Below are positions 1 through 6,164 of a stretch of 20,367 nucleotides of DNA, in pieces. Position 1 is the stretch's first letter; the number at the start of each line of letters is the position of its first letter. A program made the position numbers and the translations under genes. Source of the stretch: CAZVAN01 sp964625245 (GTDB taxonomy: Bacteria > Patescibacteriota > Saccharimonadia > Saccharimonadales > UBA10212); NCBI GenBank assembly GCA_964625245.1, contig CAZVAN010000020.1:1-20367 (forward strand), in the 5' to 3' direction. The notes under the pieces were generated by a model, which saw only the letters and a list, made by a program, of their open reading frames with translations, ran no database searches and was not told the DNA's origin.

Positions 1-72
1 GCCAAGGGAAGATTGTCTGCCGATATCCAGTTTGTGGCTGTCGAGCCGGATATATTAAAACTTGCCGCTTAA
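1..72 (+). CDS. 3' end of an unidentified gene (partial)
   Basis: An open frame enters from the left edge and stops at TAA (70-72), giving 23 C-terminal residues ending in DILKLAA. It is in the same direction as tuf. The fragment is too short to place in a family; fusA, a common neighbour of tuf, is not suggested because the EF-G C-terminal pattern is not visible. The tuf promoter begins 4 nt after the stop, so this gene is probably a separate transcription unit or reads through into tuf. Confidence 0.5.
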   Translation, partial: AKGRLSADIQFVAVEPDILKLAA

Positions 73-76
73 CCCC

Positions 77-105
77 TTTACAATATAAGCGTTTTTCTCT
101 ATACT
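77..105 (+). promoter_or_regulatory. Promoter of the tuf-rpsJ unit
   Basis: The sequence shows TTTACA (77-82), a 17-nt spacer and TATACT (100-105), a near-consensus housekeeping (sigma-70 type) promoter. The start of transcription would be near 112, giving a leader of about 75 nt before tuf with a Shine-Dalgarno site AAGGAG at 175-180. This leader contrasts with the apparently leaderless genes elsewhere in the window. Confidence 0.7.
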
Positions 106-186
106 AACTGGGTAAATTGCGTGGTAGTGGCTATTGCTTCTATGCGCAAAAATTACTAACGAATAATAAATCTCAAGGAGAGACTC

Positions 187-1371
<1,185 letters not shown>

Positions 1372-1378
1372 TCACCGA

Positions 1379-1717
1379 ATGTCACCTGTTAGATTAGGTC
1401 CAGTCGAAACAACTGAAAAGGGTTTGCAGAGGCGAGCCGTTGGCACGTCTAAAGAGGATCTGGGGCGGGTTTTACTTCACGGCTCCATGATGCCGGTGGA
1501 CTCAAGCGTTGTAATTGAAATGATTGTTCCGAGCGACACAGAAGTCTGTAGCTATCAAGCAACATTCAAAGATAGATACCCTACACCAGAGGATGCGCTG
1601 GAGATTGTGGAGGATGAAACTCAGGCCCAAGCAGAGTTTGTCTTAGCCCTTACCGGTTTTAAAGCAGGAATTAACGGAATAGATGATACGATATTAACTA
1701 AACTAAAGGATATTTAG
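1379..1717 (+). CDS. Hypothetical protein between tuf and rpsJ
   Basis: This 112-aa protein is not recognised. It starts 7 nt after the tuf stop and ends 8 nt before rpsJ, so it is almost surely co-transcribed with both. It looks soluble and mildly acidic in its C-terminal half, with no membrane segment and no cysteine cluster. A stretch around residues 73-92 (TPEDALEIVEDETQAQAEFV) is rich in acidic and helix-forming residues. No clear Shine-Dalgarno site precedes ATG 1379, which suggests coupling to tuf termination or a later start. Codon use resembles its neighbours. It may be a lineage-specific protein; no function is claimed. Confidence 0.75.
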   Translation: MSPVRLGPVETTEKGLQRRAVGTSKEDLGRVLLHGSMMPVDSSVVIEMIVPSDTEVCSYQATFKDRYPTPEDALEIVEDETQAQAEFVLALTGFKAGINGIDDTILTKLKDI

Positions 1718-1725
1718 GAAACTTA

Positions 1726-2073
1726 ATGGCCGAACCTAAAAAAGCAGCACCACCAGCAGACGTAACCGCTAAGCCGCGGATTCGTATTCGCTTGAAGGCC
1801 TATGACCATAAGGTTATAGATCAATCAGCTAAGCAGATTGTGGAAACCGCTCTTCGAACCGGTGCTAATATTGCCGGCCCCATCCCGCTGCCAACTCGCA
1901 AGAGTACCTTCACTGTAGTTAAGAGTCCGCACGTCTATAAAAAAGGCCGCGAGCAGTTTGAAATGCGCGTTCATAAACGCCTGATTGATATTACCGATCC
2001 AACACCTAAGACCATAGATTCACTCATGAATCTTAGTCTGCCTGCTGGTTGTGATGCCGAAATTAAGATGTAA
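1726..2073 (+). CDS. rpsJ: 30S ribosomal protein S10
   Basis: S10 is a 30S head protein that also acts as NusE in transcription antitermination. The 115-aa protein matches the family from residue 18 on (RIRIRLKAYDHKVIDQSA, then GPIPLPTRKSTFTVVKSPHV and REQFEMRVHKRLIDI). It has an Ala/Pro/Lys-rich N-terminal extension of about 16 residues that most S10 proteins lack. The start follows the upstream ORFan by 8 nt, with AGGAAA as a weak ribosome-binding site. In most bacteria rpsJ sits immediately before rplC; here rplC is about 6.1 kb away and rpsJ belongs to the tuf unit. Confidence 0.97.
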   Translation: MAEPKKAAPPADVTAKPRIRIRLKAYDHKVIDQSAKQIVETALRTGANIAGPIPLPTRKSTFTVVKSPHVYKKGREQFEMRVHKRLIDITDPTPKTIDSLMNLSLPAGCDAEIKM

Positions 2074-2082
2074 CAAGATTTG

Positions 2083-2325
2083 ATGACGGAGAAAAGAGCT
2101 AATCCACTAGAGGAAGAGCTCCAGCCTCCCAGCAACGAAGGACTAGCCGATGCCATTGCTATGGCTAAAGCGTACCCTGGCACACCAGATAGAGTACCCA
2201 GAAATCGAGCAACAGCTGAATATCTTAGTCAGGTACTTCGTGAACCCATAACTCGGCCGCTTCGTTTAGACCGGAGTGGTGTTGAGCCAGGTGTAGACAA
2301 TCCAAGTATTGGGCGGAGATTTTAG
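2083..2325 (+). CDS. Hypothetical protein downstream of rpsJ
   Basis: This is an 80-aa soluble protein of unknown function. The start is ATG 2083; an in-frame TTG at 2080 is the alternative. It lies 9 nt after the rpsJ stop and 5 nt before the next gene, so it is part of the tuf unit. The sequence is rich in Pro, Arg and Glu, with one helical stretch near residues 22-52 and a likely disordered C-terminus. There is no membrane segment or known motif. Tight packing and the lack of in-frame stops support coding, but it could be lineage-specific. Confidence 0.6.
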   Translation: MTEKRANPLEEELQPPSNEGLADAIAMAKAYPGTPDRVPRNRATAEYLSQVLREPITRPLRLDRSGVEPGVDNPSIGRRF

Positions 2326-2330
2326 ATACT

Positions 2331-2618
2331 ATGCCTTCACATCACAACGAACGCCTCCAACTCTGTAGTGAGGATTGGCGCCTCCAAGAGGCCATGCACC
2401 AAAACAAGCAAGCCCATGGCTTTATTACCAAGGACGATGGGGGATTCCCGGATTTGCATGTTCATTTTATTCCGCCGGATGAGGAGATAGGATTTGTGGC
2501 AGGGGAACTGACTGAGCACGGAGAATATTGGGGACCCTTAACTCCGCAGTGGGTTGAGGCTGAGTGGCATACCACAAGAAGCAAGATTCAGGCCTTGGGC
2601 CAAGCAGCCCTGTTTTAG
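2331..2618 (+). CDS. Hypothetical protein, last gene of the tuf unit
   Basis: This is a 95-aa soluble protein, not recognised. It is rich in His, Trp and acidic residues: six His lie in the first two thirds, including a DLHVHF segment at residues 42-47, and several Trp occur in the C-terminal half (EYWGPLTPQWVEAEW). The DLHVHF segment could bind a metal, but no full catalytic motif is visible. ATG 2331 is preceded by GGCGGAGA, which serves as a ribosome-binding site inside the end of the previous gene. A strong terminator lies about 100 nt downstream, making this the last gene of the operon. Confidence 0.65.
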   Translation: MPSHHNERLQLCSEDWRLQEAMHQNKQAHGFITKDDGGFPDLHVHFIPPDEEIGFVAGELTEHGEYWGPLTPQWVEAEWHTTRSKIQALGQAALF

Positions 2619-2716
2619 AAGAGTTTAGTGAGTAAGCTCACAATCAGGTTATATGCCATCGTGATAGGTTAAGGACGGCAAGACGATTAGCCAGAGATGG
2701 TGAAAGTATCCGCCAT

Positions 2717-2742
2717 AAAAGAGGCCAAATGAGGCCTCTTTT
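2717..2742. terminator. Bidirectional terminator after the tuf unit
   Basis: A perfect 10-bp stem (AAAAGAGGCC at 2717-2726 and GGCCTCTTTT at 2733-2742) has a 6-nt loop. The A/T ends of the stem give a U-run on either strand, so it can end the tuf unit from the left and the small minus-strand transcript from the right. Confidence 0.75.
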
Positions 2743-2869
2743 AGATATTGAAGGACAACCTGCGGTTTTCCTTCAACGCGCCTTCTGGAATAAATCCAGA
2801 TTCCGCAAGCGGAACCGGCGCTACTACCTTTCCCTCAGCTCTGTTCTTTAGATGCCCGAACCAATACAC
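2741..2869 (-). CDS. Possible small protein (42 aa) or structured small RNA
   Basis: A minus-strand frame from GTG (2867-2869) to TAA (2741-2743) gives 42 residues, including VAPVPLAESGFIPEGALKEN, which reads like real protein sequence. The stop falls exactly at the bidirectional terminator. Against coding, there is no Shine-Dalgarno site and the GTG lies inside a degenerate copy of the TTGRGYGTATAAT promoter motif. The same DNA folds very well: a hairpin at 2748-2776 and a three-way junction at 2778-2821. It could be a small protein, a remnant of a longer gene, or a small RNA of about 135 nt ending at the terminator. Confidence 0.35.
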   Translation of the reverse strand: MYWFGHLKNRAEGKVVAPVPLAESGFIPEGALKENRRLSFNI

Positions 2870-2910
2870 TCAAAATAACAATAAAATGGGGTCTGTGATA
2901 TCTTTAAGTC

Positions 2911-3132
2911 ATGAAAAGAGCTGAACCAGAAATAATGTGGAAGTTTCAAAAAGAACATAGATGGCAAATGGCTGTTGCGGTAGTTATTGTTGCGTTAGGC
3001 ATCAGGGGGTTAAACTCGTCCGGTCTGAATGAGATTATATCCATTGCGGCAATTATCCTAGGTTCAGTCTACGCCGGTGCTTTATTAAATCAGCCGCCGT
3101 CCGAGTACTTAAAGCAACGCCGCTCAAAATAG
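2911..3132 (+). CDS. Small two-helix membrane protein, hypothetical
   Basis: This is a 73-aa protein with two predicted membrane segments, at about residues 18-36 and 41-60. The N-terminus is charged (KRAEPEIMWKFQKEHRW) and the C-terminus basic (EYLKQRRSK). No family is recognised. The start ATG lies 9 nt after a weak TGATAT box (2896-2901) and has no Shine-Dalgarno site. It converges with the minus-strand gene ending at 3146, with only 13 nt between the stops. Confidence 0.6.
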   Translation: MKRAEPEIMWKFQKEHRWQMAVAVVIVALGIRGLNSSGLNEIISIAAIILGSVYAGALLNQPPSEYLKQRRSK

Positions 3133-3145
3133 CAGCATGTCCGCC

Positions 3146-3319
3146 CTAGCTGAGTAAACTTATAAGATAGGCTACTAGTCCTATCAAAAGGACTAATATA
3201 ATCACACCTATGATAAGAATAGGCAGAACTCTATATGCCCAAGCCGGATCATCAAACATGTCAGTTCCGGGATCTATTAGAGCTTTGAAGATGGATTTAA
3301 AAGACTGCTTTTTGCTCAT
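3146..3319 (-). CDS. Small single-helix membrane protein, hypothetical
   Basis: This is a 57-aa protein with a soluble N-terminal half (KKQSFKSIFKALIDPGTDMF) and one very hydrophobic helix at residues 31-56. An in-frame ATG 15 nt upstream exists, but it overlaps the TATAAT box at 3326-3331. I therefore chose ATG 3317-3319, 6 nt downstream of the box, which predicts a leaderless message. The function is unknown; a small membrane-protein partner or toxin-like peptide cannot be told apart from sequence. Confidence 0.6.
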   Translation of the reverse strand: MSKKQSFKSIFKALIDPGTDMFDDPAWAYRVLPILIIGVIILVLLIGLVAYLISLLS

Positions 3320-3325
3320 GCCCAG

Positions 3326-3338
3326 ATTATACACTCAA
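3326..3338 (-). promoter_or_regulatory. Promoter motif TTGAGTGTATAAT, leaderless type
   Basis: On the minus strand TTGAGTGTATAAT ends 6 nt before ATG 3319. It matches the motifs at 3646-3658 and 4497-4509 except for single R/Y changes. TATAAT is the -10 box; no consensus -35 is visible. Confidence 0.65.
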
Positions 3339-3350
3339 GAAGAGGAGAAT

Positions 3351-3638
3351 TTACTTAGATTTTGTTTGTTTCTTAGAAGCTCTTAGCGCAAAAAGAAATA
3401 TGTGATAACAGAGTGCAATTGCTCCAACGGCTATAAGCATCGGGAAGCTTGAGCCGCTACCGGCTGTGCCGGCTGCGTCTGCCTGATAGCCTTGGCGGAT
3501 ACTTGAGTATGCAAAAAACCAAACTAAAACATTGATGATTACAAAAACCACCCACCGGATGTTTTTAACTTGGTACTTTGACAACCCCTGGTAGGCTAAA
3601 ACTAAAGATATGACATAAATTGTGGCTACAATTTCCAC
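3351..3638 (-). CDS. Three-helix small membrane protein, hypothetical
   Basis: This is a 95-aa protein with three predicted membrane segments, at about residues 3-20, 27-47 and 65-87. A short Gly/Ala/Ser-rich loop sits near residues 54-63 and the tail is basic (RASKKQTKSK). No family is recognised. The start is GTG, 7 nt downstream of TATAAT (3646-3651), with no Shine-Dalgarno site, so the message is probably leaderless. The gene ends just upstream of the promoter of the next minus-strand gene. Confidence 0.65.
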   Translation of the reverse strand: MEIVATIYVISLVLAYQGLSKYQVKNIRWVVFVIINVLVWFFAYSSIRQGYQADAAGTAGSGSSFPMLIAVGAIALCYHIFLFALRASKKQTKSK

Positions 3639-3645
3639 ACTTCAA

Positions 3646-3658
3646 ATTATACGCTCAA
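3646..3658 (-). promoter_or_regulatory. Promoter motif TTGAGCGTATAAT, leaderless type
   Basis: The second copy of the shared motif lies 7 nt before GTG 3638. It is preceded on the same strand by TTATT, the run that also tails the hairpin at 3665-3680. Confidence 0.65.
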
Positions 3659-3664
3659 AATAAT

Positions 3665-3680
3665 CCTGCCAGCAGGCAGG
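3665..3680 (-). terminator. Likely terminator of the 3701-3946 gene
   Basis: CCTGCC and GGCAGG form a 6-bp GC-rich stem with a 4-nt loop. On the minus strand it is followed by ATTATTTT. The stop of the upstream minus-strand gene is 20 nt away. The U-rich tail runs straight into the promoter motif of the next gene. Confidence 0.5.
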
Positions 3681-3700
3681 TTTGCCGGACTCTTTAATGA

Positions 3701-3946
3701 TTAGTATCCTATAACAACTTCAGAGAAGGAATCATACAACCTTTGAGCATCTGGTCGGTCGCCGCGTTCGGCGACCCTGCCTAAGCAGTCCATAATATAT
3801 CTTACAGGTTGGGGAGGGAGCTCGGTAATGTGTCTGCTTTCGAGCGCTGCAGCAACCATATCCCTGCCATCATCCCGTAATGCGTTTGCTATTGCTTGTC
3901 TGTCTTCTGGCGTTATAGTGACATGGCCGTTTACGCCTTCGTGCAT
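3701..3946 (-). CDS. Small soluble hypothetical protein
   Basis: This is an 81-aa protein starting MHEGVNG, or 86 aa if the upstream GTG at 3959-3961 is used. It is acidic, helical and soluble, with no motif I recognise. Helix-like segments cover residues 13-35 and 47-75. A possible promoter TTGCTT, 17 nt, TTAATT ends 6 nt before ATG 3946, which agrees with the leaderless pattern of its neighbours and is why I prefer the shorter form. A hairpin terminator follows the stop. Confidence 0.55.
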   Translation of the reverse strand: MHEGVNGHVTITPEDRQAIANALRDDGRDMVAAALESRHITELPPQPVRYIMDCLGRVAERGDRPDAQRLYDSFSEVVIGY

Positions 3947-4061
3947 ATGCTTAATTAACACTAATTAACGTTATTAAGCAAGCACCATCAAAATAACGCA
4001 CAAAAATTAGGCACCTCTGACGGGGCAGGCAAGACGGATGAAAGACCAAAAAGCAACCATG

Positions 4062-4113
4062 GATCTACTTGCAGATAGTACCCGACAGGGTACTATCTGC
4101 AAGGAATTAGATC
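4062..4113. repeat. Long perfect inverted repeat (hairpin)
   Basis: A perfect 16-bp stem (4068-4083 with 4088-4103) encloses a 4-nt loop, GACA. It is extended by GATCTA (4062-4067) pairing with TAGATC (4108-4113) across a 4-nt bulge. No U-run follows on either strand, so it is not an ordinary terminator. It sits alone in a 210-nt intergenic stretch between two minus-strand genes. Confidence 0.7.
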
Positions 4114-4155
4114 GGTAAGTTTAGGAATATAGTCTCAGGGTTGGGTCTGCCGGCT

Positions 4156-4488
4156 TTATTCTGCGCTATGGCCGAGTTCGGCAAGGATTAACCAGACGTT
4201 TACTTCGTACAGGGCTAGTTTACTAATCAAAAATTTCTGAACATTTAGGCATATGGCGTCCTGTTTGGCTACGCGTTCCTCATATGCGGCGGCGGTTATC
4301 TCAAGCTCAATAGGCGCTAGCATACCAGTTCCCTGTGAGCTAATAAACCTGATACTAATCTCCTCGGAGTTCAGCTTTTTATCCTTACACGTCAATTGGT
4401 CAGCCACGTATTCTTTTAGCTGTCTGGTTATGGCCTCAATCCGGGAAACCAACTTTTCGTCACTGTAAAATACATTAACCGTAGGCAT
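4156..4488 (-). CDS. Probable tautomerase-fold (CHMI/MIF-like) protein
   Basis: The 110-aa protein begins Met-Pro-Thr-Val, as tautomerase-superfamily members do (processed N-terminal Pro as catalytic base). It shows the expected alternation: strand at residues 2-8, helix about 10-32, strand SIRFIS near 45-50, strand IELEIT near 58-64, helix to about 88, strand VNVWLILAEL near 95-104. The arrangement resembles 5-carboxymethyl-2-hydroxymuconate isomerase-like proteins more than short 4-oxalocrotonate tautomerases. A TTG start 9 nt further upstream is open, but TATAAT at 4497-4502 puts transcription start at about ATG 4488, giving the Pro-1 protein. The family call is an inference; the substrate is unknown. 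Confidence 0.5.
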   Translation of the reverse strand: MPTVNVFYSDEKLVSRIEAITRQLKEYVADQLTCKDKKLNSEEISIRFISSQGTGMLAPIELEITAAAYEERVAKQDAICLNVQKFLISKLALYEVNVWLILAELGHSAE

Positions 4489-4496
4489 TAGTGTCA

Positions 4497-4509
4497 ATTA
4501 TACGCCCAA
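4497..4509 (-). promoter_or_regulatory. Promoter motif TTGGGCGTATAAT, leaderless type
   Basis: The third copy of the shared motif ends 8 nt before ATG 4488. The upstream tract TTTATTGTTATT is also found next to the degenerate copy at 2861-2873. Confidence 0.65.
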
Positions 4510-4534
4510 AATAACAATAAACACGTCCTCTATC

Positions 4535-4562
4535 TTGATATATTCGAGTAAGATGGTAAAAT
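4535..4562 (+). promoter_or_regulatory. Promoter of the CAP-domain gene
   Basis: TTGATA (4535-4540), a 16-nt spacer and TAAAAT (4557-4562) lie 9 nt before GTG 4572. The region is divergent with the tautomerase-like gene promoter. Confidence 0.5.
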
Positions 4563-4571
4563 ATATTTATT

Positions 4572-5114
4572 GTGGAGAAGAAGTTGCCAGCTAGAATTTT
4601 TTCAATGTTGATTTTTGGGGTCGCATTATCATTTCTCATTGTAGGCTCCGGCTCAGCTCTCAAATCATCAATTGGTGACAATTTTACCAACAGTAACCTC
4701 GCCATAGATAAAGATAGCTATCAATTACTGGCTTTAACCAACAGTGAGCGGCAAGCCAGCGGCCTGAGCTCACTTAAACTTAATAACTTTCTGGAACAAT
4801 CAGCCCGCAGCAAATGCAGCGACATGGTTACTAGGAATTACTGGGGCCACGTAACGCCGGACGGTAAAAATGTTTCAACTTTTATAAACCGTGCTGGAAT
4901 TAGGAATTTTCATAAAGCCGGCGAAAACCTAGCCCTTGGACAGAGTAGTCCGGCCCAGGCTAATGATGACTGGATGAATAGCCCAAGCCATAAAGCTAAT
5001 ATTCTAAATAAAGACTATACCGATGTGGGCTTTGGGCTGTGTGTCTACACAAGCAACTCACCAGAGCTTGAGCCTCTAAATATCTACGTAGAACATTTCC
5101 TTGATCTAAACTGA
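4572..5114 (+). CDS. Secreted CAP-domain (SCP/YkwD-like) protein
   Basis: The 180-aa protein has an N-terminal signal or anchor helix (residues 8-30, after a KK pair) followed by a CAP domain, a fold of extracellular proteins common in bacteria. Visible motifs are LLALTNSERQASGL at 52-65, WGHVTPDG at 91-98 (conserved His), AGENLA at 116-121, and W(134)-SPSH(137-140)-NIL-Y-VGFG(152-155). Two Cys (82 and 157) might pair outside the cell. The bacterial family has varied or unknown roles at the cell surface. Start is GTG 4572 with no Shine-Dalgarno site. Its stop overlaps the end of the convergent HAD gene by 9 nt. Confidence 0.85.
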   Translation: MEKKLPARIFSMLIFGVALSFLIVGSGSALKSSIGDNFTNSNLAIDKDSYQLLALTNSERQASGLSSLKLNNFLEQSARSKCSDMVTRNYWGHVTPDGKNVSTFINRAGIRNFHKAGENLALGQSSPAQANDDWMNSPSHKANILNKDYTDVGFGLCVYTSNSPELEPLNIYVEHFLDLN

Positions 5115-5744
5115 GTTCGGCCAGATTTTTTTCAAAATCCCCGGCAGCTCGCTTGGCCGGTTTGCCAGGGCGGTGGGATTTGCCCTGCGCAGTACGTCAG
5201 GATGGTTAAAACCCCAACCTACGGCAATTACCTTGATTCCAACCTTATCAGAGGCTTCCACATCCCTTACTTCGTCGCCGATATAGAGGCTTTGAGTGGC
5301 GGTTAACTTCTCTTTATTTAACACTTTCTTTAAAGCCGAGGCTTTACTACGAAGTCCAATGTCACCGTATATTTTTATAAAATATGAATCCAGACCATTT
5401 ATTTTTAAGAATTTAGATACATTGGCAGAACTATTAGTACTGAGGATAAACATTTGGTAGCCCTCCTCGTGTAATTTCTGCAGAACTTCGGTCATGCCGT
5501 CAAATGGTTTGATACCAGGGATCTTTAGTGAGATAGCTCGTTTGGCTTTTATCAGCAGCCCGGGAATCTGCCACTTTTTAATCTTTAAGTACTTTATAAC
5601 TTCGCGAAGTTTCTTGCTGCGCAGCTGCTCAACTTCCTCCGGTGTTAGTTTTTGTCTACGGTGAACGATATCTTCAAAAACTCCGAGCAAGGTCGCAAAA
5701 CTATCGGCAATTGTCCCGTCAAAATCAAATATTATAGTCCTCAC
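5106..5744 (-). CDS. HAD-superfamily hydrolase (phosphoglycolate phosphatase-like)
   Basis: The 212-aa protein has the haloacid dehalogenase motifs. Motif I is DFDGT with nucleophile Asp7 and acid Asp9, motif II is LSTNS (Ser102/Thr103), motif III is a Lys near 134-139, and motif IV is GDEVRD with Asp157 and Asp161. An alpha-helical cap lies between motifs I and II (residues 15-80), as in Gph-type and pyrophosphatase-type phosphatases. The substrate cannot be fixed from sequence. Start is GTG 5744, only 7 nt after TATGAT (5752-5757), suggesting a leaderless message. It converges with and overlaps the CAP gene at the stop. Confidence 0.85.
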   Translation of the reverse strand: MRTIIFDFDGTIADSFATLLGVFEDIVHRRQKLTPEEVEQLRSKKLREVIKYLKIKKWQIPGLLIKAKRAISLKIPGIKPFDGMTEVLQKLHEEGYQMFILSTNSSANVSKFLKINGLDSYFIKIYGDIGLRSKASALKKVLNKEKLTATQSLYIGDEVRDVEASDKVGIKVIAVGWGFNHPDVLRRANPTALANRPSELPGILKKIWPNSV

Positions 5745-5804
5745 TGCCTAAATCATAACAGAATGTGCCTTCTTAAAAACGCTGATTGTCGGACATGGTC
5801 TAAC

Positions 5805-6066
5805 AAATAAAACAGCCCTTAGCGTTTTGGGTGCTTCAGGGCTGTTTTTGGTGCTTACTCGCTTATCACTTCAAGTTTTTGTTTTCTTGAGGTTGAGTGT
5901 GTAGCTTTTTGTGCTAACAAGCTAGCAAGCGCGAATTTTGAAACCGCCTTTTGCTATTAACTGTCCTACTGCTTCCGGAAACATTTGGACTGGCTTTTGC
6001 AATTAGCGCTTGGAACCAGGTTTTTTAGGCCATGTTCCGATGGTACCCGCTTTTAGTGGATGCCTA
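5805..6066 (-). ncRNA. Candidate small RNA, family unknown
   Basis: On the minus strand a good promoter, TTGACT (6096-6101), 17 nt, TATTTT (6073-6078), predicts a start near 6066. An intrinsic terminator (11-bp stem, then a U-rich tail) ends about 260 nt later. No open frame with a start codon fills the interval. Several local stems are visible, such as TAGCAA/TTGCTA and TAGCTT/AAGCTA. I looked for tmRNA, RNase P, SRP and 6S signatures and saw none convincing. Confidence 0.4.
5809..5848. terminator. Bidirectional terminator
   Basis: An 11-bp stem (5809-5819 with 5838-5848) with an 18-nt loop has U-rich tails in both directions (TTTTT into 5849 on plus, TTTTATTTG on minus). It best fits the end of the minus-strand candidate RNA; no plus-strand gene ends just before it. 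Confidence 0.65.
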
Positions 6067-6072
6067 TAACGC

Positions 6073-6101
6073 AAAATACGCTTATGCATAGAACTAGTCA
6101 A
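6073..6101 (-). promoter_or_regulatory. Promoter of the candidate minus-strand RNA
   Basis: The elements are TTGACT, a 17-nt spacer and TATTTT on the minus strand. No protein start codon with an open frame follows. Confidence 0.5.
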
Positions 6102-6150
6102 TAGCTATTTTAGGGGATAAATCACAACAGGTTTAGCCAGTTGCCGCCTG

Positions 6151-6156
6151 TATAAT
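6151..6156 (+). promoter_or_regulatory. -10 box of the aminopeptidase gene, leaderless type
   Basis: TATAAT, preceded by TG, lies 8 nt before ATG 6165. No Shine-Dalgarno sequence fits in the gap, and no good -35 is present. Confidence 0.6.
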
Positions 6157-6164
6157 AGAGGTCA

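Larger units (their letters stand above)
5745..6164. other. 420-nt intergenic region
   Basis: This gap contains the TATGAT box of the HAD gene (5752-5757), a bidirectional hairpin (5809-5848), a candidate minus-strand RNA gene and the TATAAT box of the aminopeptidase gene. No convincing protein-coding frame was seen. A minus-strand frame of about 30 codons near 5860-5970 lacks a start codon. Two near-identical 13-nt direct repeats, GTTTTGGGTGCTT (5824-5836) and GTTTTTGGTGCTT, flank one arm of the hairpin. Confidence 0.6.

Noticed and set aside
2640..2716. Possible structured RNA just before the 2717 terminator on the plus strand
   Set aside because: Only a 5-bp hairpin (2628-2641) is evident; it is best treated as the 3' untranslated end of the tuf unit.
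5940..6000. SRP-RNA-like string CCGGAAGCAG on the minus strand
   Set aside because: The matching 5' side of the SRP domain IV internal loop is missing and flanking pairing is weak.
5805..6066. tmRNA or RNase P RNA
   Set aside because: No tag reading frame ending in a degradation signal, no tRNA-like 3' end, and none of the conserved RNase P core segments were seen.
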